Assembly: GCF_003667315.2 (NCBI RefSeq)
Contig: NZ_RCTZ02000008.1
Coordinates: forward strand, 1-64,000
Reading direction: 5' to 3'
Length of the DNA: 64,000 nucleotides
Source of the DNA: Tropicibacter alexandrii
GTDB taxonomy: Bacteria; Pseudomonadota; Alphaproteobacteria; Rhodobacterales; Rhodobacteraceae
Part shown: in pieces, positions 45,700 to 54,103 of the stretch
How positions within the stretch are numbered: the stretch's first letter is position 1
Layout: each line of letters starts with the position of its first letter
Notes under the pieces: generated by a model
What the model was told of the DNA's origin: nothing
Seen by the model: the letters and a program-made list of their open reading frames with translations, nothing else
Database searches by the model: none
Program-made: the position numbers and the translations under genes

Positions 45700-47205
45700 A
45701 TGAAACCTGTCATTCTCACCATTCTCGACGGTTGGGGCCTGCGTGAGGACGAGGCGAACAACGCACCGAAGCTGGCCAACACCCCCACCATCGACCGGCT
45801 CACCGCGACGTGCCCGCATGCCACGCTGATCACCCACGGCCCGGATGTGGGCTTGCCCACGGGGCAGATGGGGAACTCCGAGGTGGGGCACACCAATATC
45901 GGCGCAGGCCGCGTTGTGGCGATGGATCTTGGGCAGATCGATCTGGCGATCGAGGATGGCAGCTTCTACGAAAACGAGGCCATTCTGGACTTTGCCGCGA
46001 CGGTCAAGAAAGCCGGGGGCACCGCGCATATCATGGGGCTGACCTCGGATGGCGGCGTTCATGCGCATACCGACCACCTGCTGGCCGCCGCGAAAACCCT
46101 CACCGATCAAGGGCTGACCGTCCTCGTTCATGTCATCACCGACGGGCGCGACGTGGCCCCGACATCGGCCGCCGATCAAGTTGCTGCCTTTGAAAAGGCC
46201 CTGCCGGAGGGCGCGCGCATCGCTACTGTCTCGGGCCGCTATTACGCCATGGACCGCGACAATCGCTGGGAGCGGGTCGAACAGGCCTATCGCGCTGCGG
46301 TGGATGGCACGGGGCCGGTGCAGCCCGACGCCGTGACCGGCATCAAGGCCAGCTATGACGACGGCAAGAACGATGAATTCATTCTCCCCTTCGTGATCGA
46401 GGGCTACGAGGGCCTTCAGCCCTTTGACGGCCTGTTCTTCGTCAACTTCCGGGGTGACCGCGCGCGCGAAATCCTCGCGGCCATCGGTGATCCCGACTTC
46501 GACGGGTTCGAGCGTGAAAAACCGCAGCTTTCGGCGCTGCTGGGTATGGTCGAGTATTCCGACCGTCACAACACCTACATGACCACCGCCTTCCCCAAGC
46601 GGAAGATCGTCAACACGCTGGGCGAATGGGTGGCCAAGCAGGGCAAGACCCAGTTCCGCCTTGCCGAGACCGAGAAATACCCGCATGTGACCTTCTTCCT
46701 CAACGGCGGCAAGGAAACGCCGGAGCCGGACGAGGACCGCTTCATGCCGAAATCGCCCAAGGTGGCGACCTATGACATGCAGCCGGAAATGAGCGCGGGC
46801 GAGGTGACGGAGAAATTCCTTGAGGCCATCGACCACGGCTATGACCTGATCGTGGTGAACTATGCCAACCCGGATATGGTCGGCCATACCGGCGATCTGC
46901 AAGCGGCGATGAAGGCCTGCGAGGCCGTGGATCACGGCCTTGGTCAGGTCGTCGACAAGCTGGAGCAGACCGGCGGCGCGCTGCTGGTGATCGCCGATCA
47001 CGGCAATTGCGAAACCATGGTCGACCCTGAAACCGGCGGGCCGCATACCGCGCATACAACGAACCTTGTGCCGGTGATCTTGTATGGCGGCCCCGAAGGT
47101 GCGACGCTGCGCGACGGGCGGCTGGCTGACGTGGCGCCGACCCTGCTGGCCCTGATGGACCTGCCGCAACCTGAAGAAATGACCGGGGAAAGCCTCATCA
47201 ATTGA
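45700..47205 (+). CDS. gpmI: 2,3-bisphosphoglycerate-independent phosphoglycerate mutase
   Basis: The enzyme interconverts 3- and 2-phosphoglycerate in glycolysis and gluconeogenesis through a phosphoserine. The product has 501 residues. The first metal site is LTILDGWGLRE, and the nucleophile is Ser60 in GQMGNSEVGH. NYANPDMVGHTG and ADHGNCETM carry the second set of Mn2+ ligands. The next gene starts within its stop codon (TTG overlapping TGA), and gpmI appears to lead an operon with envC-like, ctpA, SRPBCC and rppH. Confidence 0.97.
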   Translation: MKPVILTILDGWGLREDEANNAPKLANTPTIDRLTATCPHATLITHGPDVGLPTGQMGNSEVGHTNIGAGRVVAMDLGQIDLAIEDGSFYENEAILDFAATVKKAGGTAHIMGLTSDGGVHAHTDHLLAAAKTLTDQGLTVLVHVITDGRDVAPTSAADQVAAFEKALPEGARIATVSGRYYAMDRDNRWERVEQAYRAAVDGTGPVQPDAVTGIKASYDDGKNDEFILPFVIEGYEGLQPFDGLFFVNFRGDRAREILAAIGDPDFDGFEREKPQLSALLGMVEYSDRHNTYMTTAFPKRKIVNTLGEWVAKQGKTQFRLAETEKYPHVTFFLNGGKETPEPDEDRFMPKSPKVATYDMQPEMSAGEVTEKFLEAIDHGYDLIVVNYANPDMVGHTGDLQAAMKACEAVDHGLGQVVDKLEQTGGALLVIADHGNCETMVDPETGGPHTAHTTNLVPVILYGGPEGATLRDGRLADVAPTLLALMDLPQPEEMTGESLIN

Positions 47206-48305
47206 AACGCCTTGCGCTGATCGCTCTGCTTGCCACATCCGCCCATGCGCAGGATGCGGGCCAAGCTGCGCGCAATGCAGCCGAAGCGCTGGAGGCCGCG
47301 TCGGTCCTGCTGGACACAGCCGAGGACTCGCGCGACCGGGTGGCGGCATTGACCGATACGGTGCGGGCGTATGAGGACGGTCTGACCGCCATGCGCGACG
47401 GCTTGCGCGATGCGGCGATCCGCGAAACGGAATTGGCCAAGCGCCTGCAATCGCAGGAAAACGAGGTCGCGCAGCTGTTGGGCGTGCTGACCGCGCTGGG
47501 CAACCGGGCGGAGCCGCAGACCCTTCTGCACCCGCAAGGGCCGCTGGGCAGCGCCCGCTCTGGCATGTTGCTGGCCGCCGTGACGCCGGGTCTGGCCGCC
47601 CGCGCCGCCGCCCTGCGCAGCGATCTCGACGAGGTCACCGCCCTGCGCCAGTTGCAACAGAACGCCGCCAAGACGCTCGAAGAGGGGCTAGCGGGCGTGC
47701 AGGCCGCGCGCACCGAGCTGAGTCAGGCGATTGCCAATCGCACCGACCTGCCGAAACGCTTTACCGAGGACCCGATCAAGACGCAGATCCTGATCTCGGC
47801 CACCGAAACGCTGCAAGGCTTTGCCGAGGGGCTGACCCAGATCACCGAAGGCGAGGTGGCCGAGGTCATGCCGCCGATCGAGGACCGCAAGGGCATCCTG
47901 CCGCTGCCGGTGCGCGGCGTCGTGCTGCGCGCCGCCGGTCAGGCGGATGCGGCGGGCGTCACGCGCCCCGGCATCGTTCTGGCGACCCGGCCGAGCGCGC
48001 TGGTCACCACGCCCACCGCTGCGACGATCCGTTACAACGGGCCGCTCTTGGATTACGGCCTCGTCACGATACTTGAACCTCAGGCCGACCTGCTGTTCGT
48101 TCTGGCCGGGCTGGACGAGGTCTATGGCGAGACCGGCGAGGTGCTGCCTGCGGGCTCGCCCGTGGGCCTGATGCCGGGGGCCCCCGGTGATATTGTCTCA
48201 CTGACAAGTGAAGGGGGTGGCGCTGGCCGCTCGGAAACGCTCTATATAGAAGTCAGAGAAGGCGACACGCCTGTTGATCCGCTCACGTGGTTCACAACCG
48301 AATAA
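47202..48305 (+). CDS. EnvC-like murein hydrolase activator (degenerate LytM domain)
   Basis: The 367-residue periplasmic protein has a signal peptide (LALIALLATSAHAQ), a long coiled-coil region (about 20-215) and a C-terminal LytM/M23-like domain. The expected zinc residues (HxxxD and HxH) are missing; the positions read LDYGLVTILEP and LFVLAGL. This matches EnvC, which activates amidases for cell separation rather than cutting peptidoglycan itself. The TTG start overlaps the gpmI stop. ctpA follows by 12 nt. Confidence 0.85.
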   Translation: MKRLALIALLATSAHAQDAGQAARNAAEALEAASVLLDTAEDSRDRVAALTDTVRAYEDGLTAMRDGLRDAAIRETELAKRLQSQENEVAQLLGVLTALGNRAEPQTLLHPQGPLGSARSGMLLAAVTPGLAARAAALRSDLDEVTALRQLQQNAAKTLEEGLAGVQAARTELSQAIANRTDLPKRFTEDPIKTQILISATETLQGFAEGLTQITEGEVAEVMPPIEDRKGILPLPVRGVVLRAAGQADAAGVTRPGIVLATRPSALVTTPTAATIRYNGPLLDYGLVTILEPQADLLFVLAGLDEVYGETGEVLPAGSPVGLMPGAPGDIVSLTSEGGGAGRSETLYIEVREGDTPVDPLTWFTTE

Positions 48306-48317
48306 GGGAACGCTGAG

Positions 48318-49652
48318 ATGAAGAAATTCGTGATGGCCGCAATTGGCGGCATGCTGGCCTCGGTGGTGGCGACCACGCAATTCGTTGGCCCGCTGCTGGC
48401 GCAGGAGGACAGCCGTCAGGGGACCGTCTACGAACAGCTGGACCTGTTCGGCGACATCTTCGAACGCATCCGCGCGCAATATGTCGAAGAGGTGGACGAG
48501 GCCGACCTGATCGAGGCCGCGATCAACGGTATGCTGACCTCGCTCGACCCGCATTCCAGCTACCTTGCCCCCGATGATGCCGCCGACATGCGCGTTCAGA
48601 CGCGCGGCGAATTCGGCGGTCTTGGGATCGAGGTCACGCAGGAAGATGGCTTCGTCAAGGTCGTCTCGCCGATCGACGGCACCCCCGCGATGGAGGCAGG
48701 GATCGAGGCCGGTGACTTCATCACCCATGTCGATGGCGAGTCGGTTCTGGGCCTGACGCTGGACGAAGCGGTCGACCTGATGCGCGGGCCTGTGGGCAGC
48801 GAAATCTTGATCACCGTGGTGCGTGAAGGCGAGGAAGAGCCGTTCGACGTCTCGATCATCCGCGACAAGATCAAGCTGACCGCCGCCCGCACCCGTCTGG
48901 AAAGCAATGCGGTGGTGCTGCGCGTGACCACCTTCAACGACCAGACCTATACCCAGATGGCCGAGGGCCTTGCCGAACAGGTCGAAGAGGCCGGTGGCAT
49001 CGACAATATCAACGGCTTCATCCTTGACCTGCGCAACAACCCGGGGGGTCTGCTGACGCAGGCGATCCGCGTGTCGGATGCCTTCCTCGAAGAGGGCGAG
49101 ATCGTTTCGACCCGGGGCCGTGACCCGGCGGATGGCGACCGCTACAATGCGACGGCGGGCGATCTGGCCATGGGCAAACCGCTGGTGGTGCTGATCAATG
49201 GCGGCTCGGCCTCGGCGTCGGAAATCGTCGCCGGTGCGCTTCAGGACCATCGCCGCGCCATCGTCGTGGGGACGAAATCCTTCGGCAAGGGCTCGGTCCA
49301 GACGGTCATGCCGCTGCGGGGCGATGGCGCGATGCGCCTGACCACCGCGCGCTACTACACCCCGTCGGGCCGGTCCATTCAGGCCTTGGGCGTGTCGCCC
49401 GACATCGTCGTCGAACAGCCGCGCCGCGACCCGAACGCCGAGGATGAAGAGGAAAACACCGTCTTCAACCGCTCCGAGGCTGATCTGCGGGGGCGTCTCG
49501 ACAATGACAGCCTGACCCCGGAAGAGATCGAACAGATCGAAGCCGACCGGGCCAAGGCCGAAGCTTCGGCGAAGCTTCGCGAAGAGGACTACCAGCTGGC
49601 CTATGCCGTGGACATCCTCAAGGGCCTGACGGCCTTCGTGCCCAAGAACTGA
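48318..49652 (+). CDS. ctpA: Carboxy-terminal processing protease CtpA (S41)
   Basis: The periplasmic PDZ-serine protease trims C-termini of envelope proteins, including murein hydrolases in studied bacteria. The 444-residue product has an N-terminal signal or anchor (about 1-28), a PDZ domain (about 95-180) and the S41 core with the DLRNNPGG segment. The catalytic Ser299 (GGSASASEI) and Lys324 (SFGKGSVQ) form the dyad. Pairing with an EnvC-like protein is typical and fits a joint role in cell-wall remodelling. Confidence 0.95.
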   Translation: MKKFVMAAIGGMLASVVATTQFVGPLLAQEDSRQGTVYEQLDLFGDIFERIRAQYVEEVDEADLIEAAINGMLTSLDPHSSYLAPDDAADMRVQTRGEFGGLGIEVTQEDGFVKVVSPIDGTPAMEAGIEAGDFITHVDGESVLGLTLDEAVDLMRGPVGSEILITVVREGEEEPFDVSIIRDKIKLTAARTRLESNAVVLRVTTFNDQTYTQMAEGLAEQVEEAGGIDNINGFILDLRNNPGGLLTQAIRVSDAFLEEGEIVSTRGRDPADGDRYNATAGDLAMGKPLVVLINGGSASASEIVAGALQDHRRAIVVGTKSFGKGSVQTVMPLRGDGAMRLTTARYYTPSGRSIQALGVSPDIVVEQPRRDPNAEDEEENTVFNRSEADLRGRLDNDSLTPEEIEQIEADRAKAEASAKLREEDYQLAYAVDILKGLTAFVPKN

Positions 49653-49691
49653 CAAGCTGCAGGGCGGGGGTCATCCCCGCCCGCCCCCGTC

Positions 49692-50141
49692 ATGGCGCAG
49701 CGTGTTTCCCTGTCCTTCGATTACAGCGTGCCGCCCGACCGGCTCTGGGCGCTCGTCACCAACCTTGACGCATTGGCGCGGGTCAACGCCCCGCGCCTGC
49801 GTTTCGACGGCCTGCCTTCGGGCCGCATCCACCAAGGGCAGGAGATCGCCGTGCGCGTGTCGGTCTTCGGCATCCTGCCTGCGCAGGATTACACCATGCG
49901 GGTGATCACCTGCGATGACGACCACCACCATTTCCAAAGTGCAGAACACGGCGCGGGCGTGCGCCAGTGGGATCACGACCTGCGCCTGACCGCGACTGCG
50001 TCAGGCACACGTCTGGATGAGACCATCACGATTGATGCCGGGGCGCTGACCCCGCTATACGGGCTTTGGGCGCGTTACCTGTATCGCGCCCGACACCCGG
50101 CCCGGCTGCGGCTGCTGTACGACGAGAGGACGCCCCGATGA
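49692..50141 (+). CDS. SRPBCC/START-like domain protein
   Basis: The 149-residue protein starts [34 protein letters not shown], typical of the polyketide cyclase/START-like SRPBCC superfamily, which binds hydrophobic ligands. No catalytic residue is evident. Its stop overlaps the rppH start by 4 nt, so it is coupled to it. Confidence 0.75.
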   Translation: MAQRVSLSFDYSVPPDRLWALVTNLDALARVNAPRLRFDGLPSGRIHQGQEIAVRVSVFGILPAQDYTMRVITCDDDHHHFQSAEHGAGVRQWDHDLRLTATASGTRLDETITIDAGALTPLYGLWARYLYRARHPARLRLLYDERTPR

Positions 50142-50632
50142 CCCCCGAAGAGATCGCCAAGCTTCCCTACCGCCGCAATGTCGGCGTGATGCTGGTCAAC
50201 GCCGAAGGTCACGCCTTCGTCGGCTGCCGCATCGACCGCAAGCCGCATGAACCGCTGGCTTGGCAGATGCCGCAGGGCGGTATCGACAAGGGCGAGGACG
50301 CCCGCACCGCCGCCCTGCGGGAATTGCAGGAGGAAACCGGCGTTCACCCCGATCTGGTGACCATCGAGGCCGAGACCGATGGCTGGATCGCCTATGACCT
50401 GCCGCATGACATGGTTCCGCATATCTGGAAGGGGCGCTATCGCGGGCAGGAACAGAAATGGTTCCTGATGCGGTTTCAGGGCACTGACGATCAGGTCCGG
50501 ATCGATGCCGACGACCATCAGGAATTCTCGGATTGGCGCTGGTCGCCCGCCGATGAGGTGATCGAGAATATCGTCCCCTTCAAGCGCCACGTCTACGAGC
50601 AGGTCATCGCAGCCTTCCGGGATCGCCTGTGA
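50138..50632 (+). CDS. rppH: RNA pyrophosphohydrolase RppH
   Basis: RppH removes pyrophosphate from the 5' end of transcripts and starts their decay. The 164-residue product begins [21 protein letters not shown] and has the Nudix box from about residue 48 to 69 ([22 protein letters not shown]). EQKWFLMRF and FSDWRW are RppH-type. It overlaps the SRPBCC gene upstream and the signal-peptide protein downstream (TGATG). Confidence 0.95.
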   Translation: MTPEEIAKLPYRRNVGVMLVNAEGHAFVGCRIDRKPHEPLAWQMPQGGIDKGEDARTAALRELQEETGVHPDLVTIEAETDGWIAYDLPHDMVPHIWKGRYRGQEQKWFLMRFQGTDDQVRIDADDHQEFSDWRWSPADEVIENIVPFKRHVYEQVIAAFRDRL

Positions 50633-51099
50633 TGCGCCTTCTCGCCATGATGCTCGCCCTGTTTGCCGCGCCCGCTTGGTCGCTGTCCTGCATGCGCCCC
50701 GACCTCGTCGAGGCGTTCAAGGAGGTGCAGGCCGACAGCGCCGAATGGGTCATCGTGCGCGGCCGGTTCAGCTTTGACGAAAGCCGCCTGCCCGAGCCGA
50801 TGAGCGGCAAGGACACGACGCTGCCCGCACGGATCGACGGCAAGGCCCTCAGCCGCAAGGGCTTCACCACGCCCTTTGCCGATGACGTGTCCGTTCATGT
50901 CACTTGCTCCGGCCCATGGTGCGGGACGCTGGGCGCGGGGGTCAGCTACATCGCCTTCCTGCGCAAGACCGGCGACGACTACACCACCGTGGCCAGCGCC
51001 TGCCCAAGCTCGCTGTTCTTCCATGCGGGCAAACCGGCGGAAAAGGCGCTGACCGCCTGTCTGCGCGGCAGGTGCCCCGAGGGACGCGACAGGCCGTAG
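50632..51099 (+). CDS. Exported protein of unknown function, 155 aa
   Basis: The start at 50632 shares one nucleotide with the rppH stop. The product has a signal peptide ([17 protein letters not shown]) and four or more cysteines in the mature part (SCMRPD, VTCSGPWCG, SACPSSL, TACLRG) that probably form disulfides. VIVRGRFSFDE and VSYIAFLRKTGDDYTTVASACP are recognisable from other Rhodobacterales but have no known role. The frame is tightly coupled to rppH, which supports it as a real gene. Confidence 0.75.
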   Translation: MRLLAMMLALFAAPAWSLSCMRPDLVEAFKEVQADSAEWVIVRGRFSFDESRLPEPMSGKDTTLPARIDGKALSRKGFTTPFADDVSVHVTCSGPWCGTLGAGVSYIAFLRKTGDDYTTVASACPSSLFFHAGKPAEKALTACLRGRCPEGRDRP

Positions 51100-51124
51100 G
51101 GCAGGGGCCAAGCCCCGCCCCCGA

Positions 51125-52444
51125 TCACCTCAACCGTTGCAAGGTGCTGAACCCGGCAAAGCCGTCAGGCACCATGCCGCGTGCGCTTTGCCAGCGCCGC
51201 AGCGCCGAGATAGAGTTCGGCCCCAGCCGCCCGTCCACCCCGCGCGTATCGTACCCCGCCGCGGTCAGGCGTTGCTGCAATTCCTTGCGCTCCGACACGG
51301 TCAGCGCCCGGTCTCCGCGCGGCCAGTTCCCGGCGATTGGCGGCAGGCCAAGGATGCGGTCGCCCAGATGCCCGACCCCCAGCGCATAGGCGTCCGCCGC
51401 GTTGTAGCGCTTGATGACCCGAAAGTTCTTGAACACAAGGAAGGCCGCCCCCTTGTGCCCGGCGGGCAGCAAGACCCGCGCCGCGCCATGATCCTTGACC
51501 GGGTTGCCCCGCATGTCGCGCACCCCGAGCCGTGCCCAGTCGCTTGGCATCTTCTCGGTCGTTCCCACCAGCGCATAGTCGAACCGCTCGGGCAGCCGCA
51601 CCTCGATCCCCCAAGGCATATGCGTGACCCAGCCGCTTTTCGCGAGGTAATTGGCGGTCGAGGCCAGCGCATCCGCCGGGTCCTCGCCCCAGATGTCGCG
51701 CCGCCCGTCGCCGGTGAAATCCACCGCCAGCGCGTTGAAGGACGAGGGCATGAACTGCGTATGGCCCATCGCGCCCGCCCATGACCCCTTCATGTTTTCG
51801 GGCGCGGTGTGCCCGGCTTGCAGGATCTTCAGCGCGGCGATCAGCTCGCCCTCGAAAAAGCTCCGCCTGCGCCCGTCATAGGCCAGCGAGGCCATGGACT
51901 GCACCACGTTGTTCGACCCACGGTAGCTGCCGAAATTCGTCTCCATCCCCCAGACGGCGAGGATGATCTGCCGGTCGACGCCATAGCGCTCTTCGAGTTG
52001 GCGCAGAAGGCGGCCATGCTTGACCATCATCTCGCGGCCCTTGGTCACGCGGCTCTCCGAGGCGGCGCTGTCCAGATAGTCCCAGATCGCCTTGGAGAAT
52101 TCGGACTGCTTGCTGTCCTTCGCCACCACTTCGGGGTCGAAACGCACCCCGGCAAACGCCCGGTCGAAGGTCGCCGCGCTGATCCCGGCCTGCAAGGCGC
52201 GGGGGCGGAAATCCCGAATCCAGTTCTGGAAACCGGGATCGGAGCCGTGCACCGAGGCCACGGCCGACAGGGCTTGCGGACGCAGCGCCGGGCGCAATGA
52301 GCGCGCGGGTGCGACGGTGAACTCGGCCATCGAGGCACGCGCAACGATTTCCTCGGCGACCGGGCGGGCCTTGGGGCGGACCGTGTCCGCATGGACAGGC
52401 AGGCCAGCGCCAATCAGCGCCAGCAATAGGACGGGGTGATTCAT
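51125..52444 (-). CDS. Lytic murein transglycosylase (MltB type)
   Basis: The 439-residue exported enzyme cleaves peptidoglycan glycan strands. A signal peptide (VLLLALIGAGLPVHA) is followed by the SLT_2 fold: FDRAFAGVRFDPEV, the catalytic Glu in VWGMETNFGSYRG, and GAMGHTQFMPSSFN. A C-terminal peptidoglycan-binding domain (about 380-439) ends in GPNSISALRRWQSARGMVPDG. The start is uncertain: 52444 gives the cleanest signal peptide, but an ATG at 52465 is possible, and neither has a strong ribosome site. Confidence 0.92.
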   Translation of the reverse strand: MNHPVLLLALIGAGLPVHADTVRPKARPVAEEIVARASMAEFTVAPARSLRPALRPQALSAVASVHGSDPGFQNWIRDFRPRALQAGISAATFDRAFAGVRFDPEVVAKDSKQSEFSKAIWDYLDSAASESRVTKGREMMVKHGRLLRQLEERYGVDRQIILAVWGMETNFGSYRGSNNVVQSMASLAYDGRRRSFFEGELIAALKILQAGHTAPENMKGSWAGAMGHTQFMPSSFNALAVDFTGDGRRDIWGEDPADALASTANYLAKSGWVTHMPWGIEVRLPERFDYALVGTTEKMPSDWARLGVRDMRGNPVKDHGAARVLLPAGHKGAAFLVFKNFRVIKRYNAADAYALGVGHLGDRILGLPPIAGNWPRGDRALTVSERKELQQRLTAAGYDTRGVDGRLGPNSISALRRWQSARGMVPDGFAGFSTLQRLR

Positions 52445-52508
52445 GACTCGATTCTGACTGCTCATTCTTTTCGGGCAGCCTAGCGCAGCCGAACCGCCCT
52501 GCGAAGCC

Positions 52509-53213
52509 TCAGCCTTGCGGCTCGCGGAAACTTGCTTTCTTGGCGTCGGCCAGAAAGGCGCGCAGCAACGGGACGCGCTCGGGGCGAAAGGACGTGTCAG
52601 TGCGCTCCAGCGCGCGCATCCGGTCCAGTCGAAAGGCGCGGAACGCCTGCCGCAGGCAGCACCACGCCAACAGGCACTGGCTGAACTGGAAGAACGATAT
52701 CCCCAAGGGCTTGGCCCGGCGCCGCGTCGCCGCCCCCTTGGCGTCGACATAGTCAAAGACCACCTCGACCTCGTCCCAGCATGCCTGCCGCAGGGCGCGG
52801 CTGTCGATGCCGGGCAAGGGCGGGCGTTCGAACCTTTGCGCGTTCAGCACCGCATGGCGAAGCCGGTGCGCCTGCCTGTCGGGCAGGCGGGCGCGCAGTT
52901 TCGACAGGGCGGTCTCGGCGGCTTCGGCCAAGGCCGGGTCCCCGATCTGGACGACTTCGCGCAGCCCGAGGACGAGCGCCTCGATTTCCTCGTCGTCGAA
53001 GCCCAAGGGCGGCAGATGGGCGTCCTCGATCAGGCGATAGCCATAGCCCGCCTCGCCGTCGATCACCGCGCCCAACTCGCGCAGGGTGTCGATGTCGCGA
53101 TAGAGCGTCCGCTCCGACACGCCTGTTTCCTGCGCCAGCGTCGCGGCTGTGACCGGAGAGGGCAGGCGGCGCAGGGCGGTCATCAATTGAAACAGGCGGT
53201 GGGTGCGGGACAT
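52509..53213 (-). CDS. YafY-type transcriptional regulator (HTH_11/WYL)
   Basis: The 234-residue protein has an N-terminal helix-turn-helix (RLFQLMTALRR, TAATLAQETGVSERTLYRDIDTLRELG) and a WYL-domain C-terminal part. The WYL motif itself is altered to LAWCCLRQAFRAFRLDRM. It faces the GST gene across 164 bp, the usual arrangement for a regulator of its divergent neighbour. Its operator may lie near the TGACA repeats at 53320-53334. Confidence 0.88.
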   Translation of the reverse strand: MSRTHRLFQLMTALRRLPSPVTAATLAQETGVSERTLYRDIDTLRELGAVIDGEAGYGYRLIEDAHLPPLGFDDEEIEALVLGLREVVQIGDPALAEAAETALSKLRARLPDRQAHRLRHAVLNAQRFERPPLPGIDSRALRQACWDEVEVVFDYVDAKGAATRRRAKPLGISFFQFSQCLLAWCCLRQAFRAFRLDRMRALERTDTSFRPERVPLLRAFLADAKKASFREPQG

Positions 53214-53231
53214 GGCGACCTGTGTTCACGC

Positions 53232-53295
53232 GCCCCGGGCATGACCCGGGGCCTCTGGGTGGATTGCGGTGGAGGTCCCGGGTCAAGCCCGGGAC
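53232..53295. repeat. Two G/C-rich palindromes in the yafY-GST intergenic region
   Basis: GCCCCGGG-CATGA-CCCGGGGC (53232-53252) and GTCCCGGG-TCAAG-CCCGGGAC (53275-53295) are both perfect 8-bp stems with 5-nt loops, and similar in sequence. They look like two units of a dispersed palindromic repeat. Confidence 0.75.
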
Positions 53296-53319
53296 AGGTC
53301 TCACTATGCAAACACTTCC

Positions 53320-53334
53320 TGACAAAAATTGACA
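53320..53334. promoter_or_regulatory. TGACA-AAAAT-TGACA repeat; candidate operator
   Basis: Two TGACA units spaced by 10 bp lie 44 bp before the GST start. YafY-type regulators often bind near such spots, but the assignment is by position only. Confidence 0.3.
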
Positions 53335-53377
53335 AGAGGCCCGCCTAGACAGACCGCATCACAACAGGAGAAACCCG

Positions 53378-54103
53378 ATGCTCACCCTCGTTTCCTTTCC
53401 CGGCGCCCTTGGCGAACCCAGCCTGAGCGGCTTTTGCACCAAGGCGATGATCTGTCTCGACATGGCCGGGCAGGACTGGCGCCCGCGCTTTACCGTCGAT
53501 CCGTCCAATGCCCCCTATGGCAAGCTGCCCGTACTCGAAACGCCCGAAGGGCCGGTTGCCGACAGCAACCTGATCCTGCGCTGGCTGGAGGCGCAGGGCG
53601 CCGATCTGTTCCCGGGTCTCGATGCTGCCGGACGGGCGCAGGCCCATGCGCTGATCCGCATGGCCGAGGAGAACCTGCGTTATGGCATGATGTATGACCG
53701 TTGGGTAGACCCCCGAGGTTGGGCGGCCTTCATGCCCGTCGTCTTTGGCGACATGCCCGCGCCCCTGCGGCTGGTCATCCCCGGCAAGGTCCGCAAGGAC
53801 ATTGTGAAGGGGCTGAAATGGCAGGGGCTTGGGCGGATGTCGCCCGACGCCCGGCAGGCCTGTTTCGACGCAGATCTGGACGCGCTGACCGATCTGCTGT
53901 GGGGGCGTCACTGGGTTATGGGCGACACGCCCACCGCCGCAGATGCCGCCATTCTGCCCGTGCTCAGTGGCATCGACAGCGGTCAGGCCGATACGGCCCT
54001 GCGGCGGGCGCTGCGCAGCCGCCCGACCCTGATGGAATATGTCGAACGCGGGCGCGCGCGACTATACGCGCCGCTTACCGCTTCGCTTTGCGCTGCCGCG
54101 TGA
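53378..54103 (+). CDS. Glutathione S-transferase family protein
   Basis: The 241-residue product has a thioredoxin-like N-terminal domain (LVSFPGALGEPSLSGFCTKAMICLDMAG; GKLPVLETPEGPVADSNLILRWLE) and an all-helical C-terminal domain. The PVLET-PEG and ADSNLI parts form the glutathione site. The gene diverges from the YafY-type regulator. Its 3' end overlaps the convergent rnr gene by 29 nt, an unusually long convergent overlap. Confidence 0.88.
   Translation: MLTLVSFPGALGEPSLSGFCTKAMICLDMAGQDWRPRFTVDPSNAPYGKLPVLETPEGPVADSNLILRWLEAQGADLFPGLDAAGRAQAHALIRMAEENLRYGMMYDRWVDPRGWAAFMPVVFGDMPAPLRLVIPGKVRKDIVKGLKWQGLGRMSPDARQACFDADLDALTDLLWGRHWVMGDTPTAADAAILPVLSGIDSGQADTALRRALRSRPTLMEYVERGRARLYAPLTASLCAAA

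Noticed and set aside
47202-48305. Active M23 endopeptidase
   Set aside because: The zinc-binding HxxxD and HxH residues are missing, so the EnvC-like activator role is preferred.
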